NCBI RefSeq assembly: GCF_025574485.1
Contig: NZ_JAOBPO010000008.1
Location: 1-49,891, forward strand
DNA length: 49,891 nucleotides
Direction: 5' to 3'
From: Kordiimonas aquimaris
GTDB lineage: Bacteria; Pseudomonadota; Alphaproteobacteria; Sphingomonadales; Kordiimonadaceae
Both the position numbers and the translations under genes were made by a program. Position 1 is the first letter of the stretch. Each line of letters opens with the position of its first letter. Of this stretch, positions 42,215-49,891 are shown one piece after another. A model generated the notes under the pieces. That model was not told where the DNA came from. It saw nothing but the letters and a program-made list of their open reading frames with translations, and did no database searches.

Positions 42215-42330
42215 AAAAGGAGTTTTTAAAATCACTTAACTCATACAAATTTTTAGGTAAATTTATTATCTATATAATTCAATGATTTAATAACCTGTCA
42301 ATTAATCTCACAACCTGCAGACAAAGTATG
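42215..42330 (+). repeat. tRNA-fMet-derived repeat, copy 4 (most decayed)
   Basis: The AT-rich block (AAAAGGAGTTTTT, AACTCATACAAATTTT, TTATCTATATAATTCAATGA) aligns with the other copies. The tRNA part is decayed: ATTAATCTCACAACCTG keeps the anticodon-arm shape with CAC in place of CAT, and only a TTCAA trace of the T arm is left. It ends module C. Confidence 0.65.
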
Positions 42331-42411
42331 TTCAACCGCCAGCGTAGCAATGTATTGCATTGCGAAATTACGCCAAGGACAAGTTAGCAATTCCAATAAG
42401 TATGCGCACCT

Positions 42412-42475
42412 AAAATTCTACTCTAGCAATCGATAAGAAGCCCAATCATCTCGTGTAGCGAGTTTCTTTTTTGAC
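42412..42475 (+). repeat. Second tRNA 3'-end remnant with T-rich terminator-like tail
   Basis: Bases 42412-42433 match the T-arm and acceptor end of copy 3 at 17 of 22 positions (TTCTACTCTAGCAA against TCCTACTCCAGCAA). They are followed by CTCG-TGTAG-CGAG and TTTCTTTTTT, as expected after a tRNA gene. This may be the original downstream end of the tRNA-fMet locus, parted from copy 4 by about 80 bases. Confidence 0.45.
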
Positions 42476-42591
42476 TCCGTGAGGTATGGTTTGACACCTC
42501 GCAAGATGCACTCAAGGTGCAGATTGCCATGATTCATATGGAGTAAAACGAAGCCGAAACGGAATAATGAGGAAACTTTAGAGCAACGAGA

Positions 42592-43374
42592 TTAATCCTG
42601 AGCCAATAAAGTTAAGCGAACGACATCTGCTTGGCTTGCAGCAGACATCTTGGTTTTTACTTGTGCGAATTGAGTTCGCACTGTTGTTATCGATACGCCG
42701 TGAGTGTGGGCATAATCTTTCAGGCTCATTCCTTGTGCGAATGCAGTAGCAAGTGCTGCTTCTCGTTTAGATAGGCCATACCAGCCACGAAGCCGTTCAG
42801 TGTTGATATTAGGTAGATTAGCTGGATCTTGAAAAAATAACGCAGCAATAGCGCTTTTCCCGTCTAACAGTTGAATTGATTCAATAGAAGCGAATATACC
42901 GCGTTCATCATTTGCGCGGTTTAACATCAGGGTTTGATGTGGTTTTGTGGATGCCGCATTAGCTTTGCAAATTTTTCTAATTTTTTGTTTGAATAATTTA
43001 TCATACTCGGCCGATGTGCCTCGTAGATATCCTTTTTCAAGGTATAAGTCAGTCTGATACTGCAATGTTTTCATTGCTGCTTTGTTTGAAAATAAAAGTT
43101 GATGATTGGAGGATATTAACAATGTGGGTATGTACGCATTATTTACAATGTGATGTAGGCTTTCATCGATAAAACTGTTGGTACCCAATGCATCGCTATT
43201 TCGATCCAGCCGTTGATTGATAACGGACATAATCCAGTTTGTACTTTGCTCATCGAGTAATTTGAGCAATTGCATAGATCGATCACCGTACGGTTCTTGG
43301 CGTTCGGCGCGTAAGTTGCGGAAGTAAGCGGTTTCAAAGTCTTCTGCAAACAGTGTCTGTTTTGTTTTGGTCAT
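42592..43374 (-). CDS. LuxR-type transcriptional regulator
   Basis: This 260-residue protein has a C-terminal LuxR/GerE helix-turn-helix (about 198-258): YGLSKREAALATAFAQGMSLKDYAHTHGVSITTVRTQFAQVKTKM in consecutive parts. The N-terminal part (about 70-190) has a PAS-like look (PTLLISSNHQLLFSNKAA) and could sense a small ligand; there is no receiver aspartate pattern. It starts 1 base after the esterase stop, so the two are co-transcribed, and it may regulate the esterase and the divergent RTX gene. Confidence 0.88.
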   Translation of the reverse strand: MTKTKQTLFAEDFETAYFRNLRAERQEPYGDRSMQLLKLLDEQSTNWIMSVINQRLDRNSDALGTNSFIDESLHHIVNNAYIPTLLISSNHQLLFSNKAAMKTLQYQTDLYLEKGYLRGTSAEYDKLFKQKIRKICKANAASTKPHQTLMLNRANDERGIFASIESIQLLDGKSAIAALFFQDPANLPNINTERLRGWYGLSKREAALATAFAQGMSLKDYAHTHGVSITTVRTQFAQVKTKMSAASQADVVRLTLLAQD

Positions 43375-43375
43375 A

Positions 43376-44407
43376 CTAATGTAAGCTTGAACTAGGAATG
43401 CTGCTGCGAATAAAATGACCGATCATTACCAAGGAAGTTTTGCTTTCCGGAATTAGGTTTGACAGTTTTTGCCATACGTGCGGCATCTCTTCCCAAACAT
43501 CCAATCGGGCCCGCCCACCTGCTTTACGTACGTTGCTAACGATTGAGCGTGCATCATCAAGTAACATGTCTGAACCTCCTGCGTGAACTAGTGTGTTTGG
43601 CAGGCCTGATAAATCGGTAAGGGCCGGTGAAACAAGCGGGTGATCAGCTTTTATGCCTTGTCTGTATGCATTGGCGAACATAGATACAAATTCCAAATTC
43701 GACATAAATGGATCAGCCTTAGCGTTCTCGATTATCGATGCACCTGAGAATGTGAGATCTGCCCACGGACATAATGCAACATATGCTGCAGGTATGGGTA
43801 TATTTTGATCTCTTATCGCAATAAGGGCAGCAAGCGCTAGTCCTGCACCTGCGGAATCTCCCACAATGGCAATATCTTTGGGTGCATACCCTTCAGTTAG
43901 TAACCAGCTGTAGCTTTTGACGACATCTTCAATGGCATCAGGAAAAGGGTTTTCTGGTGCAAGTCCATAATCAACGGCAAGGACACGTGCGTCGGCATGA
44001 GTTGCAAGATTGGCCGCAAGCTTGTTGTGTAATTTTGTTCGGTCAAAGCAATAGCTGCCGCCGTGTACGTAAAGCACGATTCTTTTAGGCAGAGTATGGA
44101 CACCTGGATATATATTGTCAGGCGTGAACCAGTTGCTAGGAACGGGGCACCCTTCAACGGGTGTGCTTTTGGGGGTGCGTAAGAATATGGAAATCATACC
44201 TTCTGATCGTGCAATAAAGTGTCGTGCTTTTTTCCAATCGATTTCATCATCAGCGTTTGTTTTTCTTAAAAGCTTCATCGCCCAGACGATGAGCTTAATA
44301 TAACCAACAGCAGCTTTGCCTATTAGGCTTGCTGGATGAGGCTTGGTTGCTTCTGTCCACCAGTCAGCATTGCTGATAGCTACTTCACTGTATGATATGC
44401 TCGCCAT
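43376..44407 (-). CDS. HSL-family (family IV) alpha/beta hydrolase, esterase or lipase
   Basis: The start at ATG 44407 is preceded by GGAG; 343 residues. The oxyanion motif HGGSY is at 115-119, the nucleophile S185 lies in GDSAG, and D280 (HAGGSDMLLDD) and H310 (MPHVW) complete the triad. The text LAVDYGLAPENPFPDAIED is typical of hormone-sensitive-lipase-like esterases. It has no signal peptide and should act in the cytoplasm on short-chain esters. It is divergent from the RTX gene and upstream of the LuxR gene in one operon. Confidence 0.92.
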   Translation of the reverse strand: MASISYSEVAISNADWWTEATKPHPASLIGKAAVGYIKLIVWAMKLLRKTNADDEIDWKKARHFIARSEGMISIFLRTPKSTPVEGCPVPSNWFTPDNIYPGVHTLPKRIVLYVHGGSYCFDRTKLHNKLAANLATHADARVLAVDYGLAPENPFPDAIEDVVKSYSWLLTEGYAPKDIAIVGDSAGAGLALAALIAIRDQNIPIPAAYVALCPWADLTFSGASIIENAKADPFMSNLEFVSMFANAYRQGIKADHPLVSPALTDLSGLPNTLVHAGGSDMLLDDARSIVSNVRKAGGRARLDVWEEMPHVWQKLSNLIPESKTSLVMIGHFIRSSIPSSSLH

Positions 44408-44456
44408 ATTTTTCTCCATTCCTCGTAAAGATATATTACGTGATTTTTATCTAAAC

Positions 44457-44479
44457 ATCATCACTTTTGATGATTTTTT
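44457..44479 (+). terminator. Intrinsic-terminator-like hairpin in the RTX leader
   Basis: ATCATCA-CTTT-TGATGAT forms a perfect 7-bp stem followed by six T residues, in the plus orientation. There is no plus-strand gene upstream within this gap, so it would act on the RTX leader transcript (an attenuator) if the promoter lies before it. It starts 117 bases before the RTX ATG. Confidence 0.5.
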
Positions 44480-44573
44480 CCGAAAAATGACCTTCTACAT
44501 TTCGACCCAAAGCAATACATCAGCCTCTGTGCATCTCATGGGGCGATATTTGAATGAAGAAGGAAATTGCCTC

Positions 44574-47500
44574 ATGCCTACGTTTACCGGAACAGCTGCT
44601 TCAGAGAACCTGATTGGATCAAGCGGAGCCGATACACTATCTGGTGAGGCAGGAAATGACACAATTAACGGCGGCGGCGGCATCGACTTGATCAGCTATG
44701 CTAGCAGCCCCTCCGGCGTTAACGTGAACTTGGTTACACTCAGCGCATCAGATGGCTTTGGTGATACAGATACCCTCATTGATATCAATGATGTAATTGG
44801 TTCGAATTTTTCGGACACTATTTCTGGAGATAACTTGAATAATGGTCTCGAAGGTAATGCAGGTAATGACCTTATCATTGGTCTAGACGGTGTTGACACT
44901 CTGACGGGTCAAGACGGAGAAGATACCCTTTTAGGCGGAGACGGAATTGATAATCTAAGTGGCGGAGACGGAAATGATCAGCTTTCAGGCGGTGCCGGGC
45001 TAGATATTTTGAGCGGAGGGTTTGGAAACGATTCGTTAAATGGAGGCATGGGTGATGACCTGCTCAATGGCGACCAAGGTGATGATACCCTATTGGGTGA
45101 TATCGGAAATGATCTTCTTAGCGGCGGAAGTGGTAATGATTTAATCAATGGCGGCGATGGGGATGATTCACTGGCAGGTGGAGATGGCGCCTTATCCGGA
45201 GTGACAGCGGGTAATGACACATTAACCGGTGGTGCTGGGCGTGATACGTTTTTTATTATTGACCCAAATAGTAACCAGATTATCACAGATTTTAATACTG
45301 CGGATGATACGCTCGATCTGATAAATGTTAACATCACTAGCTTGCAAGAACTGGAAGATGCGTCTACGCAAATGGGTAGTGATGTTGTTCTCTCCATTGG
45401 CGGGAACGGTGCCCAAGTTCTTTTGGAAGGATTAAATTTAGCCGATTTTCTGTCAGCCAACTTCGATTTTGCCACTCCCAATGGCACGGTAGGCAACGAT
45501 ACTCTCACAGGGAGTTCAGACGGGGATGTTTTAGATGGGTTAGCTGGTGCCGATATCATTAATGGTGGTGATGGTAACGACTCGCTTAATGGTGGTGATG
45601 GCAATGATACGCTTAACGGTGATGATGGTAACGACACCGTAAACGGTGGCTTGGGCGACGATGAGCTCAATGGCGGTGCTGGCGCTGATACTACTGGCGG
45701 CCTGTCTGGCGGAAATGACACACTAAACGGTGGCGATGGCAACGATACGCTCGGTGACTTTGAAGGAAATAATAGTTTTTCTGGTGGCGCTGGTGATGAC
45801 TTCCTCATCGGCGGCGCGGGTAATGATTTTTTTGATGGTGGCCCAGGAAACGATGGAATAACTGCGAGCCTAGGCAATGATACCCTTAATGGGGGCATTG
45901 GTGATGATAACTTAAATGGCGGTTCCGGTGATGATCTCCTGAATGGAGGTTTAGGCAATGATACCCTTGTTGGTGGTGCGGGTGCAGATATATTCAGAGT
46001 TGATGGCCTAGGTGGCCTTCAAACCATTACTGATTTTGATTTTACTGCTGATGGTATAGATTTTAGTTCATTCAACTTATTCGACTTCCCTCAGTTAAGC
46101 ACTGCATCCACTCAGGTTGGTGTGGATATCTTTGTTGATCTCGGTGTGGGCGGACAAATTACAATACAAAATGTTGTGCTGAGTGATTTCCTAACCGGCT
46201 CATTTACATTTGCACCTGAACCGCCCGCAAACAGTGGCCCGATCATTACGCTGCCCACTGCTCCATCTGTGGATGAAGATGCTGTGGATGTACCGATTTC
46301 TGATACGGTTGAGATTGCGGACGCCGATGGTGACAACCAAACTGTAACGCTGACTGCAAGTGGCGGAACAATTTCAGTTAGCACAACAACGGGCGTGACA
46401 TTTTCAATCAATGATGGTCTGGAAATATCGTTCATTGGCACATTATCGGATGTTAATGCTGCTCTTGACACGCTGACTTTCACACCACTTGCGGATGTAA
46501 ATGGCACAAATGCAGGGAGCGTCCGTATTCAAACGGTTGACGGTGCTGGGGGTATTGATGATCAAACGCTGATATTTGATATTACACCAGTGAATGATTT
46601 GCCGACATCTAACGGCAATAGAATTACTATTGATGAAGATACATCCCGCACTTTCACTGTAAGTGACTTTGACTTTACCGATGTTGATACAGGCGACAGC
46701 CTACAATCTGTGAGAATTGACAGTATCAGTGTTGGAAACGGTAGTTTCCAACTGTTAGGTGTAGATGTTATCATGGGGCAAGTGATCAGTTTGGCTGATA
46801 TCACAGCAGGTAATCTGGTTTATACACCTGCCGCCGATGAAAACGGCCCTGATCTGTTTAATTTCTCTTTCAGCGTGAATGATGGAACAGACTTTGCTGC
46901 CTTCTCCGCATTCATTGACATTGATGTAACTGATGTGCCTGAACTGTCTCCGGTCATTAACGGAACAGCGGATAATGACACGCTTGATGGTACCTCTGAT
47001 AATGACACAGTGAATGGTCTTGATGGCAATGACAATCTGGACGGCCTTGCCGGTGATGACATGCTGAATGGGGGTGGTGGTTTTGATCGTGTAGAAGGCG
47101 GGCTTGGTAATGATATCCTTGATGGAGGAGAGGGTAGAGACACCCTGAGCGGTGGTAATGATAATGATATTGTGGAAGGCGGTGCTGATAACGATGAGGT
47201 AAGTGGTGGTCTAGGCAATGATACGGTGCGTGGCGGGGCTGGTAATGACACACTGCAAGGTAATACTGGAAACGATAGTATTGATGGTGGGGACGGCAAT
47301 GATGTTTTGTTTGCAGCTTCAGGCTTTATAGCGGGTAATGATGAAGATGATCTGAGGCTTACTGGTAATTTGGCTGGTCAAGTCGGTGATAACACACTTG
47401 ATGGCGGCGCTGGTGATGATACCCTTGTTGGTGGTGATGGCTTTAATACCCTGACTGGGGGGGCTGGTGCAGATACCTTTTTCTTTAACTCTTTGAACCT

Positions 47501-49891
47501 TCTTGGGGAACTTGGCAGGGATACCATCACGGACTTTAGCGTGTTGGAAGACACTATTTCACTTGCCTCTACAAATATCGAAAACCTGACTGATTTGATG
47601 GCCGTATCCAATCAAAATGGCCCTGATGTCGTTGTCACGCTGAGCAATGGTGACCGCATTGTCATTCAAAACATCACGTTAAGTGAGTTTTTTGGTGCGA
47701 CATTCGCATTCCGGCAACCATCACTTGCAGGCACAGCAGGCAACGACACTATAAATGGAACGAATGGCGTCGATTTTGTTGATGGTGGTCCAGGTAACGA
47801 TGTGCTGAACGGTGGTGATGAGGGGGATTTTCTCGAAGGAGGGTCGGGTAATGACACTTTGACAGGAGGCGCTGGTGGTGATGATTTTGCAGTTGATATT
47901 TTCTCCGATGACGTCATTACCGATTTTAACCCTGAAGACACTTTCACTGGAGACAGTTTAGATTTATCAAACACAGACATTGAAAATCTGGATCAGTTAA
48001 CGGCCATTTCCGCGCAAAATGGCAATGATGTTGTGATTACATTTTCCAATGGTAACACGCTGACATTGCAAAATATTATGCTTGCAGACTTCCTTGCATC
48101 ATCACGTATCAGTTTTGACAACGACCTGACAGCAGCAATCCCACCAGATGATTTGAGAATAACGGGTGGTGGTTTCGGTGATTTTCTGAACGGTGATTTA
48201 GGTAATGATAGTATCGAAGGTGCGGGCGGTAACGATAATATTGAAGGCCGTGACGGTAACGACACGTTGCTAGGTGGCGGACAAGATGACAACCTAAGTG
48301 GCGGTAACGGTGATGACAGCCTAAATGGTGGCACGGATAATGACCGTCTTCAGGGTGGTAATGGCGATGACACGCTGGAAGGCGGTGATGGTCTTGGTTC
48401 TGATACGCTAGAGGGCGGCAGGGGTGATAATACGCTTACTGGCGGCGAAGGGATTGATCGGTTTGTTATTGGCGTTGGCGCCTCAGATGAAATCACTGAC
48501 TTTAACCCCGGTCTGGGAGAAGTGATTGACCTTAGTGCGACCGAGACAACCTCCCTAGATAGTATAGGCGAAACAACGACCGGCGATACGATTATTGGGC
48601 TTGGTAACGGTGAGATACTCAGACTCAGAGGCGTATCCATTGCTGACTTGAATGAGAGTAATTTTATCTTTGCAACACCGCCGTCTCCCGCCCCAACCCC
48701 AACACCTTCTCCCGCATCAGTGCCAGCCCCGGCTGCTGAACCTGATCCGGTAGTGATTGTGCGTAGTGAAGCGGATACAACTCCGGATACCATCGAAGGA
48801 TCTTCTGCATCGGATAACATTATGGCCGGTAGCGGCGGTGATAAAGTCGATGCAGGGAATGGCAATGATGTTGTCGCCAGTGGTGGTGGTGATGATACGG
48901 TGTCTGGCGGCATTGGCACAGACAGTGTTGACGGCGGCGCAGGCAATGATGCTCTGCGTGGTGATCAGGGTGATGACACGGTGCTTGGAGGCGCGGGTAA
49001 CGACACCATTGATGGTGGCAGTAACGCCGACTTCCTGCGCGGTGATGCGGGTGATGACAGTATATCTGGTGGTTCGGGTGATGACCGTGTGTTTGCTGGT
49101 CCTGACGACGAAGGCAATGATACGGTTGAAGGTAACCGCGGTAATGATGTTGTTGGCGGCGGTGCCGGTAATGACTTTATCGTTGGTGGTGACATTGACG
49201 GTAATGGCACAGATGCATCAGGTAATGACAGCCTGTTTGGTGGTGATGGTGATGATGTCATCATTGGTGGTTCGTTCGATACGACAACAAATATGGCAGT
49301 GAACGGAAACGGCGGCCGTAACACCATCTATGCTGGTGCTGGTAATGACAGCATCATTGGTGATGATGGTGGCGATACGCTTGGTGGCGGCAACGGAGAT
49401 GACAGTGTCACTGGCGGTATGGGTAGTGACATTATCTATGGTGGTCGTGGCCCTGGTGAAGACACACTTTTTGGTGGCGGCGGCGATGATCAGGCATTTG
49501 GCGCATCAGACAATGATATGGTTAACGGTGGTGCTGGTAATGACACCCTGTTTGGCGGCGCGGGCGATGACACAGTTGACGGCGGTGATGACAATGATCT
49601 GATCTTCGGCGGTGCCGGTGATGACAATATCACTGGTGGTGACGGTAATGACACGTTCGCTTTCATCACAGGCTTTGGCAATGACACGATCACTGACTTT
49701 GGCACAGCGGACGGTGACAGTGACACGCTCGACTTCTCCGAGATCGAAGGCCTTGTGCTGGCTGACCTGCTATCCTCAGCCACGTTTGATGCGAGCGGTG
49801 CCACGCTCACCATCGGTACCCATGGTACACTGACCCTCGAAGGCATCAACCAAACCGAACTGCAAGCACTGTTTGATGCAGGGCAGGTGGT
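44574..49891 (+). CDS. Giant RTX (hemolysin-type calcium-binding) protein, 3' end outside the window
   Basis: The ATG at 44574 follows GAAGGAAA; the frame is open for 1772 codons to the right edge. The protein is mostly RTX nonapeptide repeats (GGxGxDxLx) that bind calcium outside the cell. It has no signal peptide, as expected for type I secretion. At least six capping modules of the type ITDFxxxxDxxDL plus a following LxDFL strand occur near residues 236, 485, 985, 1117, 1307 and 1706. Residues about 548-796 are two cadherin/VCBS-like domains (SVDEDAVDV, then TIDEDTSRTFTV). A Pro-rich linker (TPPSPAPTPTPSP) is near 1368-1393. No enzymatic domain is seen so far. It is a likely surface adhesin, S-layer-like or biofilm protein; a C-terminal secretion signal would lie outside. 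Confidence 0.93.
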   Translation, partial: MPTFTGTAASENLIGSSGADTLSGEAGNDTINGGGGIDLISYASSPSGVNVNLVTLSASDGFGDTDTLIDINDVIGSNFSDTISGDNLNNGLEGNAGNDLIIGLDGVDTLTGQDGEDTLLGGDGIDNLSGGDGNDQLSGGAGLDILSGGFGNDSLNGGMGDDLLNGDQGDDTLLGDIGNDLLSGGSGNDLINGGDGDDSLAGGDGALSGVTAGNDTLTGGAGRDTFFIIDPNSNQIITDFNTADDTLDLINVNITSLQELEDASTQMGSDVVLSIGGNGAQVLLEGLNLADFLSANFDFATPNGTVGNDTLTGSSDGDVLDGLAGADIINGGDGNDSLNGGDGNDTLNGDDGNDTVNGGLGDDELNGGAGADTTGGLSGGNDTLNGGDGNDTLGDFEGNNSFSGGAGDDFLIGGAGNDFFDGGPGNDGITASLGNDTLNGGIGDDNLNGGSGDDLLNGGLGNDTLVGGAGADIFRVDGLGGLQTITDFDFTADGIDFSSFNLFDFPQLSTASTQVGVDIFVDLGVGGQITIQNVVLSDFLTGSFTFAPEPPANSGPIITLPTAPSVDEDAVDVPISDTVEIADADGDNQTVTLTASGGTISVSTTTGVTFSINDGLEISFIGTLSDVNAALDTLTFTPLADVNGTNAGSVRIQTVDGAGGIDDQTLIFDITPVNDLPTSNGNRITIDEDTSRTFTVSDFDFTDVDTGDSLQSVRIDSISVGNGSFQLLGVDVIMGQVISLADITAGNLVYTPAADENGPDLFNFSFSVNDGTDFAAFSAFIDIDVTDVPELSPVINGTADNDTLDGTSDNDTVNGLDGNDNLDGLAGDDMLNGGGGFDRVEGGLGNDILDGGEGRDTLSGGNDNDIVEGGADNDEVSGGLGNDTVRGGAGNDTLQGNTGNDSIDGGDGNDVLFAASGFIAGNDEDDLRLTGNLAGQVGDNTLDGGAGDDTLVGGDGFNTLTGGAGADTFFFNSLNLLGELGRDTITDFSVLEDTISLASTNIENLTDLMAVSNQNGPDVVVTLSNGDRIVIQNITLSEFFGATFAFRQPSLAGTAGNDTINGTNGVDFVDGGPGNDVLNGGDEGDFLEGGSGNDTLTGGAGGDDFAVDIFSDDVITDFNPEDTFTGDSLDLSNTDIENLDQLTAISAQNGNDVVITFSNGNTLTLQNIMLADFLASSRISFDNDLTAAIPPDDLRITGGGFGDFLNGDLGNDSIEGAGGNDNIEGRDGNDTLLGGGQDDNLSGGNGDDSLNGGTDNDRLQGGNGDDTLEGGDGLGSDTLEGGRGDNTLTGGEGIDRFVIGVGASDEITDFNPGLGEVIDLSATETTSLDSIGETTTGDTIIGLGNGEILRLRGVSIADLNESNFIFATPPSPAPTPTPSPASVPAPAAEPDPVVIVRSEADTTPDTIEGSSASDNIMAGSGGDKVDAGNGNDVVASGGGDDTVSGGIGTDSVDGGAGNDALRGDQGDDTVLGGAGNDTIDGGSNADFLRGDAGDDSISGGSGDDRVFAGPDDEGNDTVEGNRGNDVVGGGAGNDFIVGGDIDGNGTDASGNDSLFGGDGDDVIIGGSFDTTTNMAVNGNGGRNTIYAGAGNDSIIGDDGGDTLGGGNGDDSVTGGMGSDIIYGGRGPGEDTLFGGGGDDQAFGASDNDMVNGGAGNDTLFGGAGDDTVDGGDDNDLIFGGAGDDNITGGDGNDTFAFITGFGNDTITDFGTADGDSDTLDFSEIEGLVLADLLSSATFDASGATLTIGTHGTLTLEGINQTELQALFDAGQV

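Noticed and set aside
4002-42330. Integron attC sites
   Set aside because: The paired RYYYAAC/GTTRRRY boxes are absent, there is no integron integrase, and the modules are many genes long.
4085-42440. Complete tRNA genes at the four CAT-anticodon sites
   Set aside because: Only the anticodon arm, T arm and acceptor 3' strand can be found; there is no D arm or 5' acceptor strand, and several stems have mismatches.
44457-44479. Terminator of the esterase operon
   Set aside because: The T run is on the plus strand and the hairpin lies upstream of the minus-strand start, so it cannot end that transcript.
44495-49849. Long minus-strand open frames rich in Pro and Ser opposite the RTX gene
   Set aside because: They are the complement of Gly-Asp-rich RTX repeats (GGT/GAT become ACC/ATC in the other frames) and have no ribosome sites or sensible composition.
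44574-49891. CRISPR-like or tandem DNA repeats
   Set aside because: The repetition is at the protein level with variable codons and in a continuous open frame.

Overview
The window looks like an accessory-gene region of a marine-type alphaproteobacterium of moderate to low GC. This is judged from the TonB-dependent receptors, the Fur/Zur and MerC genes, the RTX protein, and the remnants of an alphaproteobacterial-type initiator tRNA. The order or genus cannot be fixed from the sequence; a Kordiimonas-like organism is only a guess. Genes are mostly packed in operons with ATGA start/stop overlaps.

Layout. 1-3.65 kb: a complete IS3-family insertion sequence (1-1237) has cut a polysaccharide-deacetylase gene. 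It is followed by an ATP-grasp ligase and, on the other strand, a low-molecular-weight tyrosine phosphatase, a surface-polysaccharide type neighbourhood. 4.15-12.1 kb (module A): a class II microcin-like system with two small double-glycine leader precursors, a small membrane protein (possible immunity), a periplasmic M16 zinc protease, and a peptidase-C39 ABC exporter with its HlyD-type adaptor. 12.3-32.4 kb (module B): a metal-related region with a Zur-like regulator, MerC, two TonB-dependent receptors, a Kelch protein, a MacB/FtsX-type permease, three small CxxC proteins resembling DUF2946, and two mirror-image copies of an ATPase plus two DUF3526-type permeases, each copy next to a different membrane acyltransferase-like protein. 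33.3-42.1 kb (module C): an exported redox set with an HpcH/HpaI-like protein, a HiPIP, a triheme cytochrome c, DUF1592 and DUF1552 proteins, a PF03640-repeat protein and an unknown exported protein. 42.6-49.9 kb: a LuxR-type regulator with an HSL-family esterase, diverging from a very large RTX protein that runs off the right edge.

The main structural observation is that modules A, B and C are separated by four copies, all in the same orientation, of a roughly 110-150 bp element (near 4.0, 12.2, 32.9 and 42.2 kb). Each copy ends in the 3' half of an initiator tRNA (anticodon arm, and in the best copies T arm, acceptor strand and CCA) preceded by a conserved AT-rich block of about 95-108 bp. 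None is an intact tRNA. They look like successive attachment-site scars of cargo modules integrated at a tRNA-fMet gene, and no integrase gene is visible in any of the three modules.

The second notable system is in module A. The second precursor carries, directly after its predicted leader cleavage site, a motif like a TonB box (EEITV), then a Ser/Gly linker and a glycine-zipper segment. It shares the octapeptide GALGGLLG with the neighbouring small membrane protein. This suggests a secreted antibacterial peptide that enters target cells by the TonB route, with a self-protection protein that mimics its membrane helix.
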